A stretch of 64,000 nucleotides of DNA from Salvia splendens (GCF_004379255.2 NC_056032.1:27811322-27875321), one strand, 5' to 3'; shown: positions 1 through 10,639, numbered from the stretch's first letter. A program made the numbers and translations. The notes: generated by a model from the letters alone, not told the origin.

Positions 1-730
1 GCCTATCTGATGTGGCTTTTGCCACTGTTATATAAATCGAATTCGGGTCCTCGTAGGGCCGCAAACCCTACGTGGATTAGTGTACACCTATGGTAGACTG
101 TGTGCTAGCGTACGGGCTGGCCGGTCTAGTGGCTTGGTTTGTGGCCACATTCCAAGTCATGTATTGGCAGATATGGTTGACGTTTATGGGAAAATGACTG
201 CGCAGTCGCTATTTTGAACAATGGAAAATATTTTGGGTGTCTCGGGCCTTTCTAAAGCTCAAACCCCGATGATTACTTATGTATGGCATGATAACATATA
301 CTCTTATTTAAAATGTTTTCGGCATGAGCCACTGAGTATTTTTATAGTACTCAGCCCTGCATGTGTTTTCCCTATGTGCAGGTTGAGCGGCGACGAGCGG
401 TTGGTGGTGTTGAGCAGAATTAATAATATACTATGTTTGTTTTGAAACTCCGAGTGTCGTTGTGTCTTCCCACATGACATCACTCTTCTCTTGGATGCTT
501 CCGCTGTGATATTTTCTTTACTATTTTTTTTATTTAACTATGAAACTGTTTGTTGGGATGTTTGAAAACTTATTATCTTTTGAATAAATGCTAAACCTTT
601 AGTCTTTTTATTTATTAAACTTAAATTCTTGGTCAGACTTTTATTGAAACCCTAGTCTTCTATGTCTGTTCATTAAGTCCTTTTAATCACGATCGTCAGC
701 TTTTATTAACCCTAAAGGGCGGTCGTGACA
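1..730 (+). repeat. 3' part of a Tekay-type LTR, cut by the window edge
   Basis: This stretch is a diverged reverse-complement match to the LTR ends at 29153-29960 and 46080-46890, including the shared segments around the TGTGGCCACATTCC block and the terminal GGGCGGTCGTGACA. The LTR ends in CA at 730. No primer-binding site follows, so it is the 3' LTR of an element lying to the left, or a solo LTR. The short reading frame at 221-445 lies inside the LTR and is not a gene. Confidence 0.8.
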
Positions 731-795
731 CTAAATTTGATGAATTAGGTTATTAGAAATATTAGATCAAAGATTGTGTTGGGCAGTGGAGTGCA

Positions 796-1452
796 ATGGT
801 GCACACTTTTTGGTGTAGGATGCAAATTTGGAAAAAGAGACGTAGGTTCATTTTTAAGAGGGAGAGAGTTAGCGTGGAAGGGGTAATATCTCTTATCTCG
901 AGCACAGTTATAATGATGGAGGTGCCGCGCATAAAGAAGGAAGCTGACTATAGTGTAGTGAAGTTACCTTTTTCAATGAAGTGGAATCCTCCCATGCCAG
1001 GCGTTTTGAAATTAAATACGGATGCCTCTTTGGATTGTAGTTCGGGCTCCACCTTTGGAGGTGGACTCATTCGCAACGATGTAGGAAGTTGGAGGCAAGG
1101 TTCTGCTGTCAATATTGGGGTGTGCTGCTATTTAGTTGTGAGATTTGGTGCCAGTTTCACAGCCTCCAGCCGGCAAGAGCCTTAGTATTTAAAATTTAGA
1201 GGTGAGAGTGATAGTTTAAGGTTTAGGGATAGTTTCATTGGGGTGTCTATGATAAGAGGGACATCTGCAGTCTCTGTTAATTGTCGTTTTATTATTCAAC
1301 GAGTACAAGGTTTGTTATCTGATTTGGATTCGGTGGTGGGTCAACATATGCATAGGGAATGTGATTTTGCGGTGGATTTTCTATCACATTTTGCCTACAA
1401 ATTTCAAAGGCAAGTTTATGCCTTAGAGGAGCCCCTGTGGCTTAATCCTTGA
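796..1452 (+). pseudogene. LINE RNase H domain remnant
   Basis: The frame at 796-1185 contains a segment reading KWNPPMPGVLKLNTDAS followed by GGGLIRND, which matches the start of the RNase H-like domain (RVT_3 type) found at the C-terminus of plant LINE ORF2 and in related domesticated genes. After a stop and frame change, 1243-1452 carries the C-terminal part with REC.FAVDFLSHFA, where plant copies usually read REAN.VADFLA. The catalytic Asp in NTDA is visible; the middle of the domain is eroded. No RT precedes it, so this is a 5'-truncated LINE copy or its relic. Confidence 0.65.
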
Positions 1453-1471
1453 CTGCTTCATGATACACTAG

Positions 1472-1914
1472 TGATACAGACCAAACGAGAGACAAAAGAC
1501 TAGCCTATTAGAAGGGAGAACCCATTTAGTCTATATAACCCACACCAGTTGTTCTCACAACCGATGTGTGAATTGAGTCTATAACATTCGACCCTCCTTT
1601 AAGGGCCAACGTCCTTGTTGGTCACGGGTGGTTCTTTGCTAGGCCACCACTCCGAGTTCTCGTTGGTCACGACCACGTTGGTCACAACTGATTCTTTGCT
1701 CGACTACCACTCTGAGTCGGTCCCAAACGTACTCGTTGGTCACGACGAGTTCGTTGCCCGGCCACCGCTTTGAGCCGTTTGGACTCTCAATGAAAGCACC
1801 AATTGATACAGACCTGACATGAGAAGTCAGCCTAAAAGACTAGCCTGTTAGGAGAGAGCCCATTTAGTCTATATACCCCCACACTAGTTGTTCTCACAAC
1901 CGATGCGGGAAATC
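1472..1914 (-). mobile_element. TRIM-like element with ~100 bp terminal direct repeats
   Basis: Two direct repeats of about 100 bp (1472-1573 and 1804-1914) share TGATACAGACC, GACTAGCCT, CCCATTTAGTCTATATA and TTGTTCTCACAACCGATG. They flank about 230 bp made of short internal repeats of the type TTGGTCACG followed by TTTGCTCGGCCACC. Read on the minus strand, the repeat ends in CA and is followed after 2 nt by TGGTGCTTTCATTGAG, a plausible primer site whose tRNA I cannot assign. Size and layout fit a terminal-repeat retrotransposon in miniature. Outer ends and TSD are not resolved. Confidence 0.5.
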
Positions 1915-3197
1915 AGGAGTTTTCAAGACGCCCAGTGGTCCGCTGCAACTTATACAGCGACCGCTGGGGCCCAACGACCGTTGAGTCAGTAGCGGTCCGC
2001 TCCGGAGAAAGTCGTGCTGAAACGAATAACACGCCCAGTGACCGCTGGAGAGTGCGCAGCGACCGCTCTAAGAATTTCAGAAGCTACGGGATTATTCACA
2101 GCGACCGCTGCAACATAGTGTAGTGACCGCTATCCAAGAGGCAGAGGCTACGGATCAACATGCAGCGACCGCTGGCCAAGGTGCAGCGGCCCGCTGGGAA
2201 AATGCGGAGCACAGAATTGACCTACTTTCTCCCCAAGATTTACCAAACTTAGCCACCTTTTACCTTATTTGCTGGAGCTCGATTTTTCCTCTATATATAC
2301 ACCCTCAAACCTCTTCATTAGGATCCTCTTTTTGCCTTATAATTCTAGAGCATAAATTTGAGAGAGTTCTTTATTGTGCAAGAGGTTGAAGAAGGAATCA
2401 AGAGAAGATCAAGGCTACAAGGATTCAACATTTGGGTTTTATTGCTTTAGTTCTTATGTTCACATTGTTTTCCCTTCATTCTATGTTTTTAGATTATTCA
2501 ATTATGTGTAACTAAATTCATAGGATTCTAGGGAAGTGTTAGTAACGACTTTGGTTATACAATTATGTTTTATATTTAATATCCGTTTTGTTTTTACTTC
2601 ATTTCTTCCCTAAGTTGTTCCACAATACTTCATGTTTGAGTGACACATTCGACGATGATTTAATATAACTTGCTACATAATCGTGAGAGGAGGTTGGCGA
2701 GTTAGATCTACTTAGTGGACACTACAATTAGCTTCTCTTAAAACGGCACTGTTAATTGAGAGTGAAGACTTTTCAAAGGTCTTAGGAGCTTTTAGGAGTT
2801 GCTGATCTAGGATTGACAACCCTAGTGTTAGTAATCTACGCTTGCGCCGCATGGGCAAAACTTATGTGACTCGTTCTATCGAAGTATAAACTATGCTAAG
2901 GTATTGTAGTTGGAATTTTTATAGCCATAACTGTGAACGCACATCCCTGGAATTCTCTTATCTCTCATATTTTTACCTCCTTAATTATTTGCGATTAGTT
3001 GTTTTATTACTTTCAAATTGTTTTTAGTTTTCAAAATTTCCAAAACATTCGGTTTCCAAATAGTGAACGAAGCTTAGTAGAAGGTAGCCAATCTGTGATT
3101 GTTTTCCCCAAGATCGATATCCGGTACTGACCTTTAGCTATACTATTCATACTCTGTATACTTGCAGGTATTTATAGTGCTAATAAAAAGTGCATCA
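1914..3197 (+). repeat. Truncated Athila-like LTR (copy D)
   Basis: From about 2260 to 3197 this is collinear with the 5' LTR of the large element at 17380-18572 plus 49847-49880, including the blocks around AGAAGGAATCAAGAGAAGATCAAGG and the 3' end AAAAAGTGCATCA. The first ~245 bp of the LTR are missing. A TATA-like CTCTATATATACACC lies near 2290. Reading frames at 1935-2123 and 2123-2389 fall in the repetitive U3 part and are not genes. Confidence 0.8.
1932..2198. repeat. Cluster of about 10 copies of a CAGCGACCGCTGG near-palindrome
   Basis: Within 267 bp the motif CAGCGACCGCTGG, or a variant such as CAGTGGTCCGCTG, CAACGACCGTTGA or CAGTGACCGCTGG, occurs about ten times at irregular 10-45 bp spacing (for example 1932-1945, 1955-1967, 1972-1984, 2034-2048, 2099-2111, 2163-2175 and 2184-2198). 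The motif is an imperfect inverted repeat with arms CAGCG and CGCTG. The cluster lies upstream of the TATA-like sequence of the LTR, where U3 control elements sit. Confidence 0.75.
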
Positions 3198-3560
3198 CTA
3201 AAGCCCATCGTGCACTCCAACGTGATATAATTGAAAAATTGTGGTCACATAGGCACTGATGTTTTTATTGTAATTTTATTGATATTTTTTTCTCGTTGTA
3301 TTCTTTTTTTAATATTGTAATACATCGAATAATTAATTTATTATGTATTTTACTTAATTAAATTATTTAGACATTGATATTAAAAATAAAATAAAATACT
3401 GCTGATGTGGAAATGAGATGGGCTCTCGGATGAGCTTTCATTGCTGGGAGATAAGCTTTGAAATGAGCACACTGACGTGGTATGAGAAAATGGAGATAGG
3501 CTCTGAGATGGACTCCGGAGATAAGACACCATTTTGGATGCCCTACTCCTAATCACATGT
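3198..3560. mobile_element. Possible MITE remnant
   Basis: The right end reads CACCATTTTGGATGCCC, whose complement GGGCATCCAAAATGG resembles known plant MITE termini. Repeated GAGATGGGCTC-type and GGAGATAAG words precede it. The left end (AGCCCATCGTGCACTCC) is only a weak inverted match. No coding sequence is visible. Confidence 0.3.
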
Positions 3561-4349
3561 ATCGTTATTAAGGCTCACATAACTACTTTTGTTTGGTAAT
3601 TAATATTTCAATTTCTCAGACGAGTAGAATCATTTGCCTAGTTATTAAGGACAACATTTGTTTTGCAATTTATTTATTTGTGTATATGTTTTTAATTTCT
3701 CATTCACGATAATAGATTTTAGTATAGATAAATTAATTTTTTATCCAATGCTCATAGTTAATTCATTTATATAAATATTTTTGGTTTTTTACCCTAGTAA
3801 TTTGAGTAACTTTTATTTTATTTCCCATTAGTGTAAATCTTGTTATTTTAAGATCATAAATTATGCTCCATAAATATAATCTTTTTCACATTAATTTATT
3901 TGTGAAGTTATACTGTCATCGTATGTATCGTTAATTTATATTGTTCATTCTCAAATTATATATATCTCGTTATTCACGTATTATTCATGTCGTGATTGTT
4001 TAAGGTGTCGTTGACATTAAAAATATTCAATAATTATTAACAGTAGTTGGACCCCCAAATATTAAAATCTTATGTCCGCCGCTAATTAAATATATAATCA
4101 ACCATTTCTATTCAATGTCATCCAATTATATTAAGAGACTTTTTACATCAATAATCATTAAACAGTACTACTATAGCTTATCCAAACGTGAATTTCATTT
4201 GGTGCTACAACCATATTAGCATCACCAGTTAGCTATGATACGCATAATATCATACTGATATTACATTATTTAACGATGGATTGTCTAGTTCTATATGGAG
4301 TCTGAACTTCCGTATTCTACGACAAAATTATCTTCTATTACATGAGATT
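3561..4349. other. AT-rich intergenic DNA, nothing recognised
   Basis: No frame of useful length, no terminal repeats and no RNA gene are visible. It is very AT-rich and looks like old decayed DNA between insertions. Confidence 0.6.
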
Positions 4350-5079
4350 AGGGATGTCAATCGGATCGGCCCAACGTGATTCGGGCTAACCCTACTTAGG
4401 CTGCGGGTTAATCGGGTGCGGGCTAATCAGGTTGTATTTTTTCTGATTATAAAAGTTCGACCCAAACCCTAAAATCTCGGGTTTCGGGCTAGCACAGCGG
4501 GTTAATCGGGTTGCTACCGATAAAATTAACATGCGATCAAACTAATAAATAATGATGAAAATTAGTTATATTTATAAAATGTAAAATATTTAATTATGAT
4601 AAATTTGAGATATATGCCTAAACTCAAACATAAACATGATATGTACTAATATTTCATATTTGTGCAAAACGAAACATAAACATATTTCGAGAAATTTTAA
4701 TGCATGTTTTAGAAATTTAAATATTTTTTAGTGAATTTGTTTATAATTTATTTATCTATTATTTTAGTAATAAAAATTTAATAGTATTTAATTTGTATAT
4801 TTAATATAAAATTGAAAGTTATTTTTTAGTTATCTATATTATAAAATTAATCAATGAAGTGTCGAATTAGGAGTCAAACAAATAGAACAATAGAAATTTT
4901 ATCAGGTTTTCGAGCTAACCCATCAGGTTTTCAGGTCTAGCCCTAACGGATTGCGGGTTAATCGGGGGCGGGCTAATCGGGTTTTACATTTACCGGGCTA
5001 GAAATTTTCTACCTTAACCCTATAAATTTGGCGGGCTATTCGTGTCAGCCCACGGGTAGCGGGCTGCACTGATATCTCT
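4350..5079. mobile_element. Non-autonomous TIR DNA element
   Basis: The left end AGGGATGTCAATCGG and the complement of the right end AGAGATATCAGTGCAG form imperfect terminal inverted repeats. The subterminal zones (4370-4510 and 4910-5060) carry many short copies, in both orientations, of GCGGGTTAATCGGG and CGGGCTAACCC. The core is AT-rich without a reading frame. Clustered subterminal repeats are typical of hAT- or CACTA-type non-autonomous elements; I cannot choose between them and see no clear TSD. Confidence 0.5.
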
Positions 5080-5126
5080 ACTCCACAGCATAGTAGTAGA
5101 CAAGCTTGTATCCTTGGAATATAGTA

Positions 5127-5220
5127 CTTCCTCTGTCTATGAAAAAATAGTCTCATTTTGTTATTTTGGAATGCCCATAAAAACTAGTTCCATTTCAAAA
5201 ATGGTGACTTTCTCACATAC
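5127..5220. mobile_element. Left half of a Stowaway-like MITE
   Basis: The sequence begins TACTTCCTCTGTCTATG and has the usual body of the CTCCCTCCGTC family (AATAGTCTCATTTT). The matching right end is not seen beyond the TRIM that follows, so the copy is incomplete. Confidence 0.45.
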
Positions 5221-5725
5221 TGTTGAGTACAAACCTATCTCACGTCGGGAGTTTGAGGCAAGTTGGAAGGTGCATATAATTCATGGAAGTTGGAAGGTGT
5301 ATATAATTCTTGTCTAACCCCAATCAGTTTGAGGCCGTTTGGGAGTGACCTAAAAATAAATATGTGCAGGCTTGACCCAAAGCGGACAATATCAAACTGT
5401 TGTTGCAGTCGACAATCCGAACAATTGGTATCAGAGACAGATTGAGTGGGCCCAAGATGACTCAACTTCAAGTTGGGCCCGTAATGTCTCGATGTGTCGA
5501 CTGTGTCCGTCTGTTCCCGATGTGATCTGATATGGTTTAAGGGGGAGGTTTTAAGTACCAACACATCCTATATCGAGAGTCTGAGGGAAGTTGAAAGGTG
5601 TATATAATTCTTGTCTAACCCAATTCTTGTCTAACCCAATTCGGTTGGAGACCTTTTGGGAGTGATCTAAAAACAAATTCGTGCGGGCTTGACCCAAAGC
5701 GGACAATATCAAACTGCTGTTGCTA
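5221..5725 (+). mobile_element. TRIM (LTR element in miniature)
   Basis: Two direct repeats (5221-5408 and 5549-5725) share AAGTTGGAAGGTG, TATATAATTCTTGTCTAACCC, TTTGGGAGTGA and GCGGACAATATCAAACTG. Between them is a ~140 bp core with TGGTATCAGAG at 5427-5437, the plant initiator-Met type primer site, and a purine tract (TTTAAGGGGGAGG, near 5537-5549) directly before the second repeat. There is no coding sequence. The first repeat contains an extra short duplication. No TSD is obvious. Confidence 0.75.
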
Positions 5726-6417
5726 AATAGACCTAAGGCCATCTTTAACTATTTACTTCAAATTTAAACCTATTTTGAGTATGGATCTCTTCAAAAAGTA
5801 GTTTCGCTTCAATCATTTACTCAAACTCAAATTCAAAAAAATATTCCATATTCACCTACTTTTTATTTTTTCAATTATATCTACAACACTTTATTAAGAA
5901 CTTATATAAATTAAATAATTAAATAAAATTTTGTTATTAATATACACTAACATGAAATTAAATTACACTAAACACGCTATAATAAAATTGAAACAAATTA
6001 AAAAATAGTATCACAATTTCAAAAAAACATATCACTATAGGCATATAAAATAATTAAAATTAAAGACTCGAAATTTGTGTATTGTTCTCACAAATGATCA
6101 ATTAGCATTTCAAAGTTCCAGATGAACATTTTTATTTCTTATTCCGTGATATCAAACCCTCATAGGCGTGCTTATTTTCAAGCTACAAGAAGACACATTT
6201 TACATACAATACCTGAACAACATGAGCAAAGACGATGCAACTAGAACATATTCTCCATACTTCGACAGTATTGGAATATCTAGTTACTTTTACCAGATTA
6301 TAATATTATGTTTTTCATTTTATTATTGTAATCTATTGTTTTTAGTTAACATCAACTAAATAATAATGAGTTGATTTATTGCAATATTCCATGAATATTT
6401 GCAGTAACATCATGTTT
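5726..6417. other. AT-rich intergenic DNA
   Basis: No gene is supported. The start (AAGGCCATCTTTAACTATTTACTC) resembles plant DNA-element ends but no partner end was found. The frame at 6168-6359 is hydrophobic by chance and lacks a coding pattern. Confidence 0.5.
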
Positions 6418-6575
6418 GGTATTGCTCTATAGAAAAATTCAAAAAGAACTTAGGTTTAGTGTACGGTTAGAAATATTTTTTCTACACCAAAAAATGATGG
6501 TATTGCTCTATAGAAAAATTCAAAAAGAACTTAGGTTTAGTGTACGGTTAGAAATATTTTTTCTACACCAAAAAT
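6418..6575. repeat. 81-bp tandem duplication
   Basis: The unit beginning GGTATTGCTCTATAG and ending TTTTTTCTACACCAAAA occurs twice head to tail (6418-6498 and 6499-6575) with almost no differences, so the duplication is recent. Confidence 0.85.
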
Positions 6576-6797
6576 AAGTTTTGACGTATAATTAGAAATA
6601 GCCTAACAAAACATGAAAATTAGCATGTCTAGCTAAACATAGCCACCAAACATATGTTATGTGCTATCAATACACAAGCGTAACGTCCATCGTTAAACGC
6701 AAAAATACCTTCATCATTTAAAAGGAAAAACGCATTAAAAGAAATTTTCCACATAAAACCATAATTTAATGATTACACTTTTACATAAATTTCACTA

Positions 6798-6995
6798 GGG
6801 TGCGTTATATTGCTAACTTTTAAGTTGCCAACACGATGACATTAAAATGACAACTTATAATGTCAACACAATATATTGAAATGTCAACAAAATTATGTGT
6901 TCACATTTTAATGCATCGTGTTGACATTTTTAATACATTGTGTTGATGAGTTAGCAGAGTTAGCAACTTAAATAGTTAGCAATTTATCACACCTA
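6798..6995. mobile_element. MITE with ~30 bp inverted ends, abutting the next gene's TATA box
   Basis: The left end GGGTGCGTTATATTGCTAAC and the complement of the right end AGGTGTGATAAATTGCTAAC are inverted repeats, and the match continues through TTTAAGTTGC. The interior has smaller inverted repeats containing GTGTTGACATTTTTAAT. The right end overlaps or touches the TATA-like sequence at 6994-7003. Confidence 0.6.
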
Positions 6996-7003
6996 TATAT
7001 AAA
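6994..7003 (+). promoter_or_regulatory. TATA box of the cysteine-rich peptide gene
   Basis: TATATATAAA lies about 32 bp upstream of the ATG at 7035. This predicts transcription starting only a few bases before the start codon, so either the leader is very short or another promoter is used. Confidence 0.45.
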
Positions 7004-7034
7004 CATTAACAAATAAGCAAAGCAAAGTAAAACC

Positions 7035-7325
7035 ATGGGTTTCAACAACAGCAGAAGTGCGAGTGCTTCCTCCGCCCTATTTATCTTCTTCCTCGTATTA
7101 GTAGCAGCAGCCACCGCTGCACCTCCGCATAACGGCGGCCGTTTCGACCACCGAAAAAATGAAATAAGTGAATGCACGCTTCTCTGCGTCAACGAGTATC
7201 TGTGCTCTTGCAACGTGAGTGATTTTGGGAAGAGAAACCAATGCTGCCAGGAATAATGCAAGGCAAAATGCGGGGATGGAGCAATTGGTAGCTGTGGTGA
7301 TCTCCCTAAGAAACCTAATTGTTAG
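7035..7325 (+). pseudogene. Small secreted cysteine-rich peptide gene with one in-frame stop
   Basis: The ATG sits in a good plant context (AAAACCATGG). Residues 1-33 or so form a signal peptide with hydrophobic core ALFIFFLVLVAAATA, followed by a short polar segment and a cysteine-rich domain. Six Cys precede a TAA at 7254-7256. The same frame then continues for 22 more codons with four more Cys and ends at TAG 7323-7325. Counting through the TAA, the spacing is C-x3-C-x5-C-x-C-x10-CC-x3-C-x3-C-x7-C-x8-C. The coding pattern on both sides of the TAA argues for a recently broken gene or a sequencing error; if real, the product stops at 73 residues. The preprotein layout resembles plant secreted defence or signalling peptides, but I do not recognise the family. 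This is the only likely host gene in the window. Confidence 0.6.
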
Positions 7326-7609
7326 TTTATGTTATGAAGAAAATCATAATTCCATGAGTATTTGGTTATCTTAGTTATGTTTTGTTTCTTTATAAGAGCA
7401 ACACATTTTTTATTTACTCAACTCTTATACATTGGAGCAAAACTTATATTGTATTCAGTATGTAGTTTAAACCACTGAATACTAAATAGAATTTAAGTTT
7501 TAGTAATGTTATTTTTGTAGAATATGGCTATTATTCTTGTTATCTGATTATTATGGTCTATGGAATAGGGATTACATGTCTTTTATAGATTATATTTACA
7601 AAATATATA
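7326..7609. other. 3' flank of the cysteine-rich gene
   Basis: AT-rich sequence with no further frame. It probably holds the 3' UTR; no single strong polyadenylation signal stands out. Confidence 0.4.
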
Positions 7610-7809
7610 CTCCCTCCGTCTGCCATTAAATGTCTCATATTTGACCAACATGAGTTTTAAGAAATTGTTTAACTTTATGAATTAAAGTAGGTATAAAAGT
7701 TGGTGAAATGTGGGGTCCACTTACCAAATATAGTAAAAGTAAAATGAGACATTTATTGGCAGACGGACGAAAAAAGAAAAATTAGACATTTAATGACGGA
7801 TGGAGGGAG
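7610..7809. mobile_element. Stowaway-like MITE
   Basis: It is bounded by CTCCCTCCGTC and its inverted counterpart GGATGGAGGGAG, with TA on both sides (7608-7609 and 7810-7811). The body has the usual AATGTCTCAT / ATGAGACATTT pairing. Non-coding. Confidence 0.85.
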
Positions 7810-8022
7810 TAGTAATCTAGTGTTAGGAAATTAAATCGGCAATTATAATCCATAATAATACTCAATTATCCATCCTTGATTGTAGGTCGATCCTTCATTA
7901 AGGTGAGAGTTTTATTAGGTAGCTAACTATTATCTAATTATTAACTTCAACCTATCCTATACTATTAGATTCTATATCTAGTGGTCCACGATGTGCCATG
8001 TGGAATTTCAGAATTAATTAAT

Positions 8023-8254
8023 CTCTTCGTCCCATATAAATATATGTCACGAAAATTAATTCATAATTGGTAAAGTAAGAGAGTAGAAGAATGGTAGTTA
8101 TTAGTTGAAATTATGTGTCATCGTGATATAAGTTGTAAACAAATTAATGTATATGGCTAATGAGTTGGAGACAACTTTCCATAAATGAAAATATACATAT
8201 TTTTATGGGACGGACGAAAATGGAATGTGATCATATTTTTATGAAACGGGGGAG
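8023..8254. mobile_element. Decayed Stowaway-like MITE
   Basis: The left end CTCTTCGTCCCATATAAATA and the right end with TTTATGGGACGGACG and ACGGGGGAG are inverted relative to each other. Mutations in the termini show it is older than its neighbours. Confidence 0.65.
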
Positions 8255-8484
8255 TAAAAAATATGAAAAGGTTATTATGGTCCTTTAACAAATTATAACT
8301 AACTCTAAGAAAATATCTCAAAACTTAAAGTTCATATAAGTATTTCGATTTAATTTTTTTTTTACCAAAACATATATCGAATTAAAAGTAACTTTATAAG
8401 AATTTTAACAAGATCCCAATTACATATGTTTTGATGATAAAATTTGATACTAACATTTATTAGAAATTTCAATATTTCTATAAT

Positions 8485-9215
8485 CAGGTTAATGTCAACT
8501 GATATTAGCAACGATGTCTACAAGCCTATTATCGTAGTCAATGATTTGTGACCTATTTTTCTAGTGTCAAAACAAGCATCACGAGCATACTCTCGTATCT
8601 ATAAAAATATCAACTATGCATTGACAAATACAATATCCGCTATATATGAATGTCAATTTCTTCAGTATTAATGTCAACAGATACTAGCAACAATGTCAAC
8701 TTCTTTAGTAATAATGTCAATAGATACGAGAACAGTGTCAATTTGCATCTACAAAAATATCAACTATATGCTAACAAATATAATGTCAACTTCTTCAGTA
8801 ATAATGTCAATAGACACTAGCAACCATGTCAACTTGTATCTATAAAAGAAATACTCCATCCGTCCCGGACTACTTGCACTTATTTCCTTTCTGGGCGTCC
8901 CAAGTTATTTGCACTCTCTCCATTTATAGTAAAAATTATCACCTACAGCCGCAATTGTTGACTTTGCTATACACTCATTCCTTAATCTCCGTGCCGAAAA
9001 GGAAATGTGCGAATAGTCCGGGACGGAGGGAGTATATGTGAATTGAAATTAATATCAAATTTGCCACTACAAAACACATAATATTAAAAGATGCAACTAC
9101 AATGTCAACTTGTATCTATAAAAATATCAACTTTGCACTAACAAAACAAAGTCAACTTTGTTGTATATAAATATCAACTATCAATAATAATGTCAATAGA
9201 CACGAAAACAATTTA
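8485..9215. repeat. Degenerate tandem array built on AATGTCAAC
   Basis: Units such as AATGTCAACTTCTTCAGTAAT, AATGTCAATAGACACTAGCAA and TATCTATAAAAATATCAACT recur with changes, giving an approximate higher-order spacing of 60-130 bp. The array is interrupted by the MITE at 8854-9032. A further single unit is near 9630. Non-coding. Confidence 0.6.
8854..9032. mobile_element. Stowaway-like MITE inserted in the tandem array
   Basis: The left end CTCCATCCGTCCCGGACTA and right end TAGTCCGGGACGGAGGGAG are inverted copies with TA at 8852-8853 and 9033-9034. The good end match suggests a fairly young insertion. Confidence 0.85.
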
Positions 9216-10540
9216 ATATGTGCTATAGTACCTTTAAAATTTAGGAAACAATTTAAAAAGTGTTCTAATAACTTTAAAAGTAGTTACACTTTTCATAATA
9301 TCTGTAGGGCTAAAACGTGAACTTTAAAATGTAGTTACACTTCAATTATTATATTCGTTCAAGTTTTAAGACCTTTTATTTATTTCATCAATTCCTCACC
9401 CAACTTTATGTGGCGGCCATTGTTGGAAGAAGTTTTCTTTGTAATTTTACTTTTCAGCCACTCCTCCCCATTAAATATCTTTTTCGTTATACCCCAAAGG
9501 TTTTAACTTGGAAAGGGTTGAAGATAGTTTCTACAAATTTTGAAAAATTATAGTATAAGTTTATTTAAAAATAGTTTGGGAAGGGCTTAAGCCCCCTCAC
9601 CTCCTCCACATGTGTCCACGATTAACAGACACTAACAACAATGTCAACTTCACCAACCCGCAAATCATTTCCTCAATACCTTCATCATAATGGCCTAACA
9701 ATTCATCCTCTTGAAGCTAATGAAATGAGTTTTGCCAGCAACAGATTATATATTCTTGTAAAGTATACTGACTCTAATTCATTGAAAGCCAATAAGATGT
9801 TATATGATTTCAATAGTCTTCAACCATTTTCACTTAGTAGCATCCCATACTATTACTATGATTAGGAAATAAATCATGAGCTAACAAGTAACAAATGCCA
9901 TTGGTTTGTTACAGTCATCAGTTTCATACCACAATACTCGGTTCACCCCTAAAAACCACTAACATGTTCAACCAAAATATATTTTTAAAATTTGTTGTTG
10001 CTAGGTCTAAAAACCAATACCTTTACCACTCCATCACATCATCATTTTGAATTATTATGAACATTAATTATTCTTATAAATTTAATATGAAAATTTTTAT
10101 CCACCAAAACTAGAGTAATTAATTTTAATTTTATATTCTTTTAAGAAATTGTTAATTATAATATATATTTTCTATATTTTAATTATACTTTAACAATCAC
10201 TAATATTTTACAATATAGGAGTTTATAGTTATGCATAGAGTTTAAAAGTTTTTTATATTAGTAATTATAATTTATTGTTATTAATATATAGTTTTACTTA
10301 AATAACTAATAATTCATGTTTTATTTCATATTATAATATTATTTCATCCAATATGATTTTTTTAGTTAAAATGTATTTTATCTATTTACATATTTAATTT
10401 TATTTACCAAAAATTTTATGAAATTTTATCATTAATTAAATTTTACTTTTATTTACAACTAATTATATATAAAGTTAATGTTTTTTGATATATTATTAAT
10501 TATATGTAAAGTTAATATTTTGTATATTTAATTATATATT
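9216..10540. other. AT-rich intergenic DNA
   Basis: No gene is supported. The frame at 9641-9865 has no recognisable motif and begins in a copy of the AATGTCAAC unit. From about 10080 to 10530 the sequence is almost pure A and T. Confidence 0.5.
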
Positions 10541-10636
10541 TGCAACAGTATAACTGTTCAACCAGTGATTAAACCGGTTGGACTGGTTGAACCATGAACT
10601 AGTATCTTCGTCGGTTCGCTCACCGGTCCGATTTTT
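10541..10636. mobile_element. Fragment of a DNA element with ACCGGTT ends
   Basis: TTCAACCAGTG, AAACCGGTTGGACTGG and TCACCGGTCCGATTTTT are characteristic of a common plant non-autonomous DNA transposon terminus. Only one end is visible. Confidence 0.35.
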
Positions 10637-10639
10637 AAA

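Noticed and set aside
1935..2389. Two frames in the palindrome-rich region that repeatedly spell SDRW
   Set aside because: The SDRW pattern is just the translated repeat motif; other LTR copies do not keep the frame.
9641..9865. 74-codon frame in AT-rich DNA
   Set aside because: No homology signal, no promoter, and its start lies in a repeat unit.
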